Shown: in pieces, positions 53,560-62,675 of the stretch
How the letters are laid out: each line of letters begins with the position of its first letter
Position numbering within the stretch: the first letter of the stretch is position 1
NCBI GenBank assembly: GCA_964035575.1
Contig: OZ037878.1
Location: forward strand, 434,001 to 498,000
DNA length: 64,000 nt
Direction: 5' to 3'
Source: Rhynchopus sp. YZ270_cl-10
Taxonomy: Eukaryota; Euglenozoa; Diplonemea; Diplonemida; Diplonemidae
Translations under genes and position numbers: made by a program
The notes under the pieces: generated by a model
What the model was told of the DNA's origin: nothing
Databases searched by the model: none
Seen by the model: the letters and a program-made list of their open reading frames with translations, nothing else

Positions 53560-54511
53560 GGGAAAACCTTTATTCGGCTCACAAAAAGTAATTTTTCCAT
53601 CATTCGGCTCACAAAAAAAAATTAATCCATCATTCTATCAAAGTTACTATAATTTTTCCTTCATTCGGCTCACAAAAGTTAATTTTTCCACCATTCTATC
53701 AATATTTTGCCAATTTTTCCATCATTCTATCAAAGTTTATTTTTCACTTTTTCGAAGAAATTTTTTCCTTCGCGAAAAAAATTTGGGTGGGATTTTTTGC
53801 CCGTTTTTATAGGTTGTGGGAGGGAAAAATCCGTAGGTGACTCGCGCGAAGGTCACGCATGTCAGCAATCACACTATGTGCACCATAGTTTGATACACTT
53901 CTCACGTTATCGCAGGTCGGGAGGCGACAGCGTCGACGATTCCTGTGTTGGCAACAGGGCTGTTGACATCGTCAGAGGTACAGGTGTGCTCGGGGTCGTG
54001 CTGGGTGATGCGACAACCATCACCGTCGTTCACCGCACACACCCTCCATGCACACAAGGGTCATTCGGGTGCCTGTGCGGTTCGAGATGCGGAAGGAAAA
54101 ATGTGGAGGATGAAGGAGGGCCTGCCACGTTACCGTCTCCTTCAGGTCATCCAAGCTGTCAAACTCGGCACCAGTGACCACTTGTCTTTGCATGTTTAGC
54201 AAACAGTGTGTAATTTGTGACCCTGGAAATATAAATTTTTCGAAAAATGCAAAAAATTGCCCCGTTTTTCCTCAAAAAATCCCACCCAATTTTTTTTCCA
54301 AACGTAAAAATTTCTTCGAAAAAGTGAAAAATAAACTTTGATAGAATGATGGAAAAATTGGCAAAATATTGATAGAATGGTGGAAAAATTAACTTTTGTG
54401 AGCCGAATGAAGGAAAAATTATAGTAACTTTGATAGAATGATGGATTAATTTTTTTTTGTGAGCTGAATGATGGAAAAATTACTTTTTGTGAGCCGAATA
54501 AAGGTTTTCCC
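53560..54511. mobile_element. Mutator-derived foldback element with about 250-bp arms
   Basis: The left arm (from 53560, GGGAAAACCTTTATTCGGCT...) is inverted at the right (to 54511). The arms are built of repeated 30-35 bp modules: TTCGGCTCACAAAA, TTTTTCCATCATTC and CTATCAAAGTT. Poly(A) lies on both sides, so any 9-bp target duplication cannot be read. The core (about 53810-54245) contains a fragment of a MuDR-type transposase N-terminal zinc-finger domain on the minus strand, tying the element to the Mutator superfamily. It cannot encode a full transposase and is non-autonomous. Confidence 0.82.
54020..54202 (-). pseudogene. MuDR-type transposase zinc-finger fragment
   Basis: About 60 residues reading VVTGAEFDSLDDLKETVTWQ, then FSFRISNRTGTRMTLVCMEG and VCGERR. 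The spacing (G-x-x-F-x-S, helix, basic strand, C-x4-C) is that of the MuDR/WRKY-GCM1-like DNA-binding domain at the start of Mutator transposases. Nothing of the catalytic DDE domain follows. It lies in the core of the foldback element at 53560-54511. Confidence 0.7.
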
Positions 54512-54596
54512 AAAAAAAAAAAAATGTTACAGTGGCACGGAGAGACACAAAACCTTATCCCCTCGTTTGGTCACCTAAAAATAAAAAATAAATGAA

Positions 54597-54640
54597 AAGT
54601 TTATAAGATGATCCTAAGCCTCTTGGTGCTTAGTCACCTT
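54597..54640. repeat. Family A hairpin
   Basis: GTTTATAAGATGATCCTAAG, then CCTCTTGGTGCTTAGTCACC and TT, followed by GATCACATTCGTTATCG. It is among the closest matches to the reference copy at 10171-10211, including the downstream TTCGTTATC word. It lies 110 bp 3' of the aminopeptidase stop. Confidence 0.85.
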
Positions 54641-54749
54641 GATCACATTCGTTATCGAAGCAACAGCGCTGGTTTCCACAAAAAAATAACAACGTTAACA
54701 AAAAGGTGCTATAAAAGTGACCCACATTGGGCTTTCTTTTTGAAAAATT

Positions 54750-56600
54750 TTACTGCGTCCTTTGCTTCTTGCGGGGCCTTTCCGCGTCTTCCCTGACGAG
54801 CGGCTTGCACTTCTCCTTCAACCATGCGAGGAAGCCCGCGTCCTTCTCTGTATCCGCTGCAGAGAGCTTCTCGAGGACGTCCTTGTGGTAGGCATCCACT
54901 GTGTCGGCCTCCTCTGGCGAAAGGAGAGCAACGTCGATGAGGTTCGCATCGAGAGGGCACATGGTCAATGTTTGCATCGTGTAGTACTGCACATCCTTGA
55001 AACGATAGGCCGTCTCCGCCTTCACCACGAGCTCTAGGTTCTCAATACGTATCCCGAAGCTCCCATCCTCATAGTACCCAGGCTCATTCGAGATAACGTT
55101 GTTCTCCGCTAATGCAACTTCTCCAGGTCTCGGCCCTCCAATACCAATCGGCCCTTCATGCACCCCAAGGAAGTGCCCTACCCCATGCCCAGTACCATGC
55201 CCATAGTCAAGACCGTGTTGCCAGAGTGCTGACCGGGCGAGACCGTCCAATTTGTTTCCTTTTGTTCCGTGGGGGAAGATGGAGTTTTTGATAGCAAGGT
55301 TTCCCTTGAGGACTAAGGTGTACGCAAGGATTTCCTTTGGCTTTGGGGTGGAGAAGCAAACAGTGCGGGTCACATCTGTGGTCCCGTCGAAGTATTGACC
55401 TCCGGAGTCGACCAGGTAGATTTCATCGAGAGCGAGGTTCCTGCTTCCGGTCTCCGCAGGGCGGTAGTGGATGACCGCTCCGTTCGGCCCAGAGGAAGAG
55501 ATTGTAGGGAAGGAGTCGCCCACGAAGAGCTCCTGCTTTTTCCTGAAGGACAGAAGCTTCTCAGAGGCTTCGTATTCGTTGAGCACCGTACCCTTCTGGA
55601 CCTCCGCCTCCACCCACTGAAGGTATTTTGCCAGCGCAACACCATCCCGGATATGGCAGTTCACAAACCCTTTCGCTTCGACCCCCGTTTTCTCGGCCTT
55701 GCTAATCTGAACGGAGCTTGGGGAGGCAACGCTGTCCACACCAAACTTCTTTAGCGCAGCCAGCACTGCATAGGTCGTCGAGGATCCATCATAGAGCACA
55801 CGGTCGGTGTTTTTGAGGATACCGAACTGTCCTGAGAGGGCACCCAGGATGTCACTGTAGGCGTGAAATGCTGTGTGTCGGGCGAGCTCGGTTTGGACAG
55901 CCTTAGGTACACGAGACATGTCGCAGAAGAGATGTGACGCAGTGAGGGTAACAATCGCATAGCTGAGAACAAGAGGGGTGCAGTCAACATCCGCGCCACG
56001 GATGTTGTAAAGATGCGCAATATCATCAAGACGAGAGAAAACCACCGCCTGCGCCTTCTTCTCCTTCAGCGCTGCGCGGACATCCGAAAGCTTCGTCTGC
56101 GCATTCTTCCCGGTATACTGCTGCTTCAACAAAAACACCTCAGAATGTGGCAAATCAGGTCTCCCTTCCCAAGACGAATCCACCAAATTGTCGGGAAGAT
56201 TCACAATTTCGGCCTTATTCAGTTTGACCGCATTTTTGAAAGTCTCGCACCCCGATACCGAGACAACATTCGGGTCGATGCCTACCCGGGAATCCTTGGG
56301 GAGTGCTCCTAACCATGCGTCAAGGGTTTGGTCGATAGGCTTCTTCAGTTCCCATGCGGCACTCATTTCGTTGACAGCCTGCAGCCAGTAGCGTACGTCT
56401 GTCCACAAGAACGCCTTATCCGGGGTGATAACCGCTGTTCCCGCAGAGCCGGTGAAGTGCGTGACAGCCTTGACCCGCGCAAAGGCAGGTGGGGTGTACT
56501 CACTCTGATGCGGGTCCGCTGAGGTGATGATATAGGCATTAAGGTTGTGCTTTGCCATGGACGCACGGATGCCGTGCAGGAGCGCATCCTTGCCTGCCAT
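54750..56600 (-). CDS. Cytosolic Xaa-Pro aminopeptidase (M24B, XPNPEP1-like), 616 aa
   Basis: Full-length aminopeptidase P, which removes N-terminal residues preceding proline. ATG at 56600 (MAGKDALLHGIRASMAKHNL) matches the usual start, and 616 residues fits the family (about 600-625). Two creatinase-like N-terminal domains precede the pita-bread catalytic domain. All five metal ligands are visible: Asp in YLVDSGGQYFDG and TTDVTRT, His in GTGHGVGHFLGVHEGP, Glu in SNEPGYYEDGS and Glu in IRIENLELV. The C-terminal end is basic (RPRKKQRTQ) and could act as a nuclear signal. It is a single uninterrupted frame with no signal peptide, so cytosolic. Confidence 0.97.
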   Translation of the reverse strand: MAGKDALLHGIRASMAKHNLNAYIITSADPHQSEYTPPAFARVKAVTHFTGSAGTAVITPDKAFLWTDVRYWLQAVNEMSAAWELKKPIDQTLDAWLGALPKDSRVGIDPNVVSVSGCETFKNAVKLNKAEIVNLPDNLVDSSWEGRPDLPHSEVFLLKQQYTGKNAQTKLSDVRAALKEKKAQAVVFSRLDDIAHLYNIRGADVDCTPLVLSYAIVTLTASHLFCDMSRVPKAVQTELARHTAFHAYSDILGALSGQFGILKNTDRVLYDGSSTTYAVLAALKKFGVDSVASPSSVQISKAEKTGVEAKGFVNCHIRDGVALAKYLQWVEAEVQKGTVLNEYEASEKLLSFRKKQELFVGDSFPTISSSGPNGAVIHYRPAETGSRNLALDEIYLVDSGGQYFDGTTDVTRTVCFSTPKPKEILAYTLVLKGNLAIKNSIFPHGTKGNKLDGLARSALWQHGLDYGHGTGHGVGHFLGVHEGPIGIGGPRPGEVALAENNVISNEPGYYEDGSFGIRIENLELVVKAETAYRFKDVQYYTMQTLTMCPLDANLIDVALLSPEEADTVDAYHKDVLEKLSAADTEKDAGFLAWLKEKCKPLVREDAERPRKKQRTQ

Positions 56601-56865
56601 TTTTTTGTTGTTTTGTGTTCCTCTCTGGGTGAAGTTTTGGGGGGGTGTGTGGTGTTCCCAAATTCAACAACGCATTTTTGGTGCATATGAACAACAAACC
56701 AAAAGAAGTAGGGGCGCAGCGGCCGAAAGCTACCGGGTAGTCAGCGTCACGCCTCCGAAAGTACAGATTCTCTTGCCAAGACTACGAATAACATTCGGGG
56801 GGGGATGAAAGAGAGAGAGGAGGAGAGAGAAAAATAATGGGGCTACTTTGTATTTGGTAATCTGT

Positions 56866-56905
56866 TTAGTGTAGCTGCCAAAGAGACAGTCTTCACTGTG
56901 TTTTT
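56866..56905. repeat. Family D variant
   Basis: TTTAGTGTAGCTGCC ... GACAGTCTTCACTGTG. The TAGTG/CACT arms are kept while the loop differs from other copies. It lies in the 5' flank of the aminopeptidase gene. Confidence 0.5.
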
Positions 56906-57052
56906 TTTTTGAAAACTAAGAACCCGGTGGTGAGAGAGACCTGGGTGAAGAGCAAGCAATAAAAAAGGGGGGGGGAAAACTTGAATTGATGAAACGTACT
57001 ATGTTTGTTTGCGCTTCATCGGTAAAACTAAGGGGGAATGTTGGTGGTATGC

Positions 57053-57130
57053 GGGGGGGGCGGGGTTTCACAACTATTCACAGCTTTTCACATCCACATA
57101 GTTGTGAAACGTTGTGAAACCCCGCCCCCC
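57053..57130. repeat. GC-rich inverted repeat, 78 bp
   Basis: GGGGGCGGGGTTTCACAAC on the left and GTTGTGAAACCCCGCCCCC on the right, with a second internal GTTGTGAAA. It is probably a miniature element or a hairpin; flanks TATG and GTATA give no clear duplication. Confidence 0.7.
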
Positions 57131-57221
57131 GTATAGCACCAAATGTCGCATTGTACCATTGTACGGAACACGTGAAGGGGATGTTTGTCTGGGCATCTAT
57201 TAGATGTCAGTGTAAAACCAG

Positions 57222-57294
57222 TTTTGTTTGTTTGTTTGTTTGTTTGTTTGTTTGTTTGTCTGTCTGTCTGTCTGTTTGTTTGTTTGTTTGTTTG
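57222..57294. repeat. Tetranucleotide microsatellite (TTTG/TCTG)
   Basis: About eighteen tetranucleotides, mostly TTTG, with a central block of TCTG. No gene is present. Confidence 0.95.
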
Positions 57295-57392
57295 CTTTAA
57301 AATCCAGAATTATGCGACATCACATAATCCGCCGATAGTAGCTATTTTCCTGCTGCTGAGTTAGCCAAGAAGACAAAATAGAAAAAAAAAGA

Positions 57393-57626
57393 ATGGTTAT
57401 TGATGCAGTCACCTCCTACTGGCCCACGTACGATGTCAGCCATACGGACGAAATCACAACAAAAAAAAAAGAAGAAAAAAGAAAAACCCCTTGAACGAAT
57501 AGGTGCACCACCCTGCACACATATCAACAAGGAGGAGCTAAAACAATTTTACATGAACCGCTCAGGGACATTTAAAAAAAGGGTTGAAAAAGACCACCTC
57601 CCAAGCCTCCCGTGCTTAGTCACCTT
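57393..57626. repeat. Family B and family A motifs
   Basis: Family B at 57393-57459 (GGTTATTGATGCAGTCACCT ... GTCAGCCATACGGACGAAAT) and family A at 57590-57626 (CCAAGCCTCCCGTGCTTAGT, then CACCTT). Both are upstream of the aminopeptidase. Confidence 0.7.
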
Positions 57627-57718
57627 ATTATTTTAAAAGGGAGCAGCTCATAATATGAATCAATTTTTTGTTTGTTTCGTTTCTGTTTTCTTTCGTACGG
57701 TTCCCTTCCTCTTTGATA

Positions 57719-57881
57719 CACGACGTTGAAGTAAATGACTTTACTTGTGATTTTACATGTAATTTTACTTGTGAAAATAGTTTACGTGTGGCACACGTAA
57801 AAACGTAAGCGTACAGCTTAAACACAAGTAAAACAAATGATATGTAAAACCACAAGTAAAGTAACTTACTTCAACATCGTG
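57719..57881. mobile_element. 163-bp TA-flanked miniature inverted-repeat element
   Basis: Begins CACGACGTTGAAGTAA and ends TTACTTCAACATCGTG. The arms extend about 60 bp with a few mismatches and contain several copies of TTTTACTTGTG. TA lies on both sides (57717-57718 and 57882-57883), fitting a Tc1/mariner-type duplication. Arm mismatches make it older than the element at 33086. Confidence 0.82.
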
Positions 57882-58130
57882 TAGGCTGGTACCGGAAGCG
57901 AATACATCAATCGCACACAATATTGGGACAACGCTCTTGAGGAGCGTGCATCCCCAAACTTGATTTTTCTCAACCCCACAAAAAAATCAAGACATAGGCA
58001 TATCAGCATATAATTTTACATCGACAACCCACCTGTGCCCGAAGACCGGGTATGTACTTTTTTCCTTTGTGTCGACAATCACCCTAGGTTCGACCAGTAA
58101 TATGTTGTCCACTAATACAAGAAGAGAACT

Positions 58131-58200
58131 TGACTTGAAATACAACAGCCCGCAGTGTTGACCGGGTGTACCAGAGGTGGGCAGATAATGCAGACCATCC
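58131..58200. repeat. Family C motif
   Basis: GACTTGAAATACAACAGCCC, then GTTGACCGGGTGTACC and GGGCAGATAATGCAGACCAT. It matches 1920-2011 and 42790-42865. No gene is supported between 57882 and 59916. Confidence 0.7.
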
Positions 58201-58615
58201 CTAACATACACGTGGTCGAACCTATTTTCCCTCCTCCAAGCCTGAAAAAGTCAAATATGTTGGCCGCATAAACAGAGGGGAAAACCCCCAAACGCCACAC
58301 AGACCAACAATGGGGGAATAAAAAGTAAATGCCAACATCTGAGAGCATTTGCAAAGTGGGTTACAAAAAAATGGCAGTCAAAAAATACGATTGTATTATT
58401 GAACTATCGGCATCAAGGATGCAAAGGGAGGTGTGGTGCGGTATTCGGTTGAATATTGCACCTCGGATACAAGAAAACTTAAGATTATTTCATATACTTT
58501 CTGTTCTAGTGAACGAAGGTATAATAGGGTGCAATGAATGTAACCCAAACTGTTTTTTCTAGAGAGAAAAATGTGTGTCACAGTGCACACTATCTCAGGA
58601 AAAGGAAAAAAATGG

Positions 58616-58878
58616 AAGATGAGTAACAGCCTTGCGAGTATACACATCTAAGAAAATTTGGGAGGAACAACGCATAGGTAGGACGCTAAATAAAACAACA
58701 CTACACTAGTCTATTCATAGGAAAAAAAAAGAATGGTGTGAGCGGTGTGGCTAAAGGGAGGGTGATTCGTACTTCTTGCGTACTTTTTTGTGGTACTTTT
58801 TGCGCATTTTTTTCCCACCCACACCAAAAATTTTCGAGGGTTGATTCGCACTTCTTGCGCCCCCCATTTAGCCACACC
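58616..58878. repeat. Family E hairpin and a GTGTGGCTAAA inverted repeat
   Basis: Family E at 58616-58649 (AAGATGAGTAACAGCC ... GTATACACATCT). Next to it is an inverted repeat GGTGTGGCTAAA (58744-58755) / TTTAGCCACACC (58867-58878) that encloses two direct copies of TGATTCG-ACTTCTTGCG. The second is probably a small mobile element; no target duplication is clear. Confidence 0.65.
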
Positions 58879-59329
58879 AATGAGTGTGTGTTTTTTTTTT
58901 TTTTCCCCAACCAAAAGCACTCCCTAGAAAGCAAAAACAATATGACATTACATTGTAGTAGCAGAATCGAAGCGTAAGTTTTTTATAAAGTCTTTTACTG
59001 TGTACTAAAAAGTACCTCCGACCATGGCATGTAGTGTCCACAAAAACATTCCCTCTCTGGAGAGTGGTGTTAGTCCATTTGTTTTAATAGACAAACAGAA
59101 ATATAAAAAAAACAACAAGAACAACAAATAAAAATGCGCTATCAACACATCGATGCTGATGTCGCGTGCAACCCTCTTCTTTTTTGTTAAAAGAACGGCG
59201 TTTTTTTTTGCATTTCACAACGTTGTGTTGTATTGTGCTGTGTTGCAAAGATTTTTTTGCCGTGGGGGGAGTGGGGGAGAGTGAAGAAAGGTGGAATCCA
59301 ACCTTAGAAAAAAAAAACAAAAAAGAAGT

Positions 59330-59668
59330 GAAATCACTGATGCAAGCACCTTCCAACCCACTAAACGATGCCAGACCCAAATGAAATCACAATATTTTTT
59401 TTGTAAGATGTTGTGTGTCTCATGTACACACATCTGTGAAAAATTCACAAAAAAAAATTCAAAAAAGGGGCATAGTGTGCTAAAACACTTTAAGTGTGCG
59501 TTCGAAGCGTTTTTCGCATACTATAGAAGAAAAAGAAAAAAAAAAAATGAATTGGTGCTCCGGAGGGGTCGATATATTGACAGGTCGTTGACCGCTTTCC
59601 GAAAGCACGAAAGCACCAATGAAAGAAAACAAAAGTTGTCAATGCGCCTCTCGCCGCACACACATCTA
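59330..59668. repeat. Motif cluster B, E, F, E
   Basis: Family B at 59330-59391 (CACTGATGCAAGCACC ... ATGCCAGACCCAAATGAAAT), family E at 59404-59435 (AAGATGTTGTGTG ... ACACACATCT), family F at 59552-59615 (GGTGCTCCGGAGGGGTCGAT ... CAGGTCGTTGACCGC) and an E-like copy at 59637-59668 that lacks the left arm. Confidence 0.62.
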
Positions 59669-59916
59669 AAAAAAAGAGAAGTTGATAAACATATGGCGTC
59701 TGCCAGCCTCATCGACTGAACACAAGGGAATCTTGTGGAGGAACACTCCAGTTCACACTCCAAACGCAAAAATGAATCATAGAAAAATGAAAAAGATCGT
59801 TTTCATTTCAATAAAAGGCAAAAGGATGGAATAAGTGGCAAACATCTCGATGGACGCAAGACACCAATAGAAAAGAGAAAATTTAAAAGATGAAGACCTT
59901 TTCCTTCTCCTTTTTT

Positions 59917-61245
59917 TCATCCAAAATAGCAGGATTCTTCGCAATCCTCCTCAATAACAACAGTGCTAGCCTCCGGCACAATGCCTTCGTATACAGCACC
60001 ACCCCCTACCTCACGCAGGGTGTCCAACACCTTCAATAGAGAAGGCCGTTCTGAAGGGATTATCCTAAAGCATTGTAGTGCAATACACCAAAACGAGAAA
60101 CTTTTTTTATTCCTGTTTAAGCCTCGAGGGGTGGGAAGCACTTCCCCTTGGGACACCAGATGCGAGACAGCGAGCATTCTGTCGTCCCCACCTATCCACG
60201 AAAAGGGCTCGACATACGGAACGTTCAGCATCTCCCAGATCAAGACCCCAAAGGACCACGCATCGAAGGACGTATCTGCTATTGCATTTAGCTTCAAAGC
60301 CTCTGGCGCTGCCCAGGGAACAGCTACCCACAGTGGTCTTCCTCCGATGGGGACAGCTAAACCAATGTCAGCAAGCTTTGCCGTGCCATTAGAGCAAAGC
60401 AGAATGTTCCGTGCAGACACATCCGCATGCACGATACCATGCAAATGCAGATGCGACAACGCAGAGGCAACACAGTGTAGCACCCCACCAAAGATGTTTT
60501 CATCAAGCCCTGCAACAAGCTGTTGATGCAGACACCCTCCAGAACAAAGCTCTGTGACCAAAATATAGCCCCGCTCCGAAGAGAAAGACCAACCTAATGC
60601 ACGAAGAATGTTCTGTTGCCCGCGAAATGCGAGCAAAGAGTTAATTTCGTTTAAAAAGGCGGAAATTTCGGTGGAGGTAGCGCGGGGGTGAAGGGTTTTG
60701 ACAGCTGCATCCTTATTTGCATAACGACAGGAATAGACACTGCCGAACCTACCACTCCCAATCTGTCTCCAACTATCAGAACTCAACTCTGAGAAAGGAA
60801 TTGGTGTGGAAACCGCCTCCTCCTCCACGACAGCGTACTGCAGTGAAGCGCTCGACTGCGACTGCGACAGCGACAACGATGCGGAGTCTGCCCTCACAAA
60901 GCAGCACCTCTCACTCCTCCACCTCAACCTTGCCACTCTCCGCTGTCTTTGCCGGTCTTCACTTTGCTTCGCCCATTGCGTGCGGCGCACCGTTTTCTCA
61001 TAAAACAAATTTTGCGAATTCGCAGAATACAACTCAGATGGATCAGGAGACGGATACCCTTCAACGTGCATAGGGGATAGAAATGGGTCTGCAACGTTCG
61101 GGGTATTTGGGGGCACATTCACCTCCAGCATTGCCAATGAAATTGCGGTAAGTCGTGGTGCATTGTACTTCTGTGCTGTTTGTTTAAGAAACCCCGATGA
61201 AATGGGTGTCTGCTGAACATCGCAGTGGTTATGCATCTCGCTCAT
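59917..61245 (-). CDS. TKL-like protein kinase with variant HRD and DFG motifs, 442 aa
   Basis: ATG at 61245. Residues 1 to about 145 are a low-complexity, Ser/Arg-rich N-terminus with a short coiled stretch. The kinase domain runs from about 150 to 425. The glycine loop is IGSGRFGSVYSC, the Lys is in DAAVKTLH, and a helix-C Glu is available in FLNEINSLL. The catalytic loop is IVHADVSARNILL (HAD in place of HRD, catalytic Asp and Asn kept), the metal-binding motif is LADIGLAV (DIG for DFG), and the activation segment ends WAAPEALK. Catalytic residues remain, so activity is plausible. The ARN loop and the subdomain XI Arg (PSERPSLLKVLDTL) favour the tyrosine-kinase-like group. There are no membrane segments. 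Confidence 0.9.
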   Translation of the reverse strand: MSEMHNHCDVQQTPISSGFLKQTAQKYNAPRLTAISLAMLEVNVPPNTPNVADPFLSPMHVEGYPSPDPSELYSANSQNLFYEKTVRRTQWAKQSEDRQRQRRVARLRWRSERCCFVRADSASLSLSQSQSSASLQYAVVEEEAVSTPIPFSELSSDSWRQIGSGRFGSVYSCRYANKDAAVKTLHPRATSTEISAFLNEINSLLAFRGQQNILRALGWSFSSERGYILVTELCSGGCLHQQLVAGLDENIFGGVLHCVASALSHLHLHGIVHADVSARNILLCSNGTAKLADIGLAVPIGGRPLWVAVPWAAPEALKLNAIADTSFDAWSFGVLIWEMLNVPYVEPFSWIGGDDRMLAVSHLVSQGEVLPTPRGLNRNKKSFSFWCIALQCFRIIPSERPSLLKVLDTLREVGGGAVYEGIVPEASTVVIEEDCEESCYFG

Positions 61246-61420
61246 TTTAGAGGTAGTTTTTTAGCAAAGCAAAGGTACATCAACAACGCAAAGGCAAACA
61301 CCACAAGAGATGCAACGTATGGAAGTATGGTGTTGATTGCATAAAAAATAAGGGGGAGAAAGAGGAGGGGTAAAGTGTATTTCTGTGGTGGTGGTGGTGG
61401 TGGTGGTGGGGGTTTTTTTT

Positions 61421-61484
61421 TTGATAATTTTTGATAGGTTCGATGTAGCGGCTGTTCAGACAGTCCCTTCACTATCCAGGATCT
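61421..61484. repeat. Family D variant upstream of the kinase
   Basis: TTGATAATTTTTGATAGGTT, then CGATGTAGCGGC and CAGTCCCTTCACTATCC. A diverged D-type hairpin. The rest of 61246-61958 shows only GT-rich and G-run spacer. Confidence 0.45.
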
Positions 61485-61958
61485 ACTCCCGCTTCGTCTC
61501 ATTAAGACGAATGAAAGGATTATTGGAGATGCGGGTGAATTAACTTTTCGTGATGTAGGGTCCGGTTGGGGTCGTTTTGCAGGGAGAGGCTATGAAGCAC
61601 AATCCCTGAGTCGTTAGGGAGGGAGGGGAAAAAAGGGGGGAGAGATGAATGAGGTTGACAGAAGTGAGAAAAAATAATCAGGTTTTAGGGGGGGATATGT
61701 GGTCGTTCGAAACAGTGTCGTTGTGAAGGGAACGCTAACTTGTAAAAAGATACCAGGCACTCCGCTAGGTACTAAAGTTCTGTTGATTGTCAACAGAACT
61801 TTTTGAAAATGGGGAAAAAAAGAAAAAAAAAAAAAGTTCTGCTAAGTGGTTCAGACCCGTTCTACCTGTCAAAAAAGCTCAGGAGAAGAAGATATGGAGA
61901 GGTGAGTGCTCAAACGTCCCAAAAAAGTCAAAATCGGGCGTTGGTAAAAAAAAAAGTT

Positions 61959-62302
61959 GCGTACCGTGCGCCTGCGGCGCAAGCATGTACCCCACCAACG
62001 TGGACCATCAACAGAATATTTTCAAAATCGGAAATCCTAGCGGAGAGCCTGAAAGATACGTCCAAAAAAAAAAAAAAAAAAGGTGGAAAGATGAATAAGC
62101 TTTGTGTGCAAACACATCTCGAAATGGTGTTCCGGGAGGGGTCGATATTGACAGGTCGCTGACACAGGGACTTTATACACACCCCTTCTGATATTGACAG
62201 GACGTCGACAGAGCTCGTGACAGGTCGTTGACCGACTTCCGAAATCACCAATCTGGAAAAAAAAAAAATGTTTATAAGATGGCATCGTGTTTAGCCATCT
62301 CG
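61959..62302. repeat. 26-bp repeat, then E, F and A motifs
   Basis: The GC-rich 26-bp word (61959-61984) matches 90-115. Family E at 62088-62119 (AAGATGAATAAGC ... AAACACATCT), family F at 62122-62252 (GGTGTTCCGGGAGGGGTCGA ... CAGGTCGTTGACCGAC, with an internal second copy) and family A at 62271-62302 (GTTTATAAGATGGC, then CGTGTTTAGCCATC). Another A-like copy is at 62567-62600. No gene is supported between 61246 and 62675. Confidence 0.65.
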
Positions 62303-62675
62303 AAAAAAAAAAGAAAAAAATCCCAACCTGAAATTGTAACTGAAGCAAAGTTGTAAAAATAATACACGCTCGTTGAGTTCAGAGCCCCGGTATGAATATG
62401 TGTTGGTGTCTTCTGTATCGCCCTGAAAGCATGAATTCAAGAAAAGCTATCAAGAGAACAGAGGGTTTTTAACACATCATTATTATAGCGAATCTACGAC
62501 GCTTAGTGTGACGAGAAAACGGATATCACCCAAAGAGAATCACCTCTGGCAAAAGGAAAAAAAAGGTTGGTGATCGTAAGTGTGTAGTGCTTCGTCACCA
62601 AAAGAAAGGCTTTAAAAAAAAAGGTGCTCTTCAGCACATCTCTTTTCTCTCATCTATTTTGTATGTTTTTCTCCC

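Noticed and set aside
14456-57530. Repeated peptide (FIRMAG ... CINNYSFF) seen in minus-strand frames at 14456, 47439 and 57342
   Set aside because: It is the translation of family B copies. The copies differ by indels that break the frame, so the motif is noncoding.
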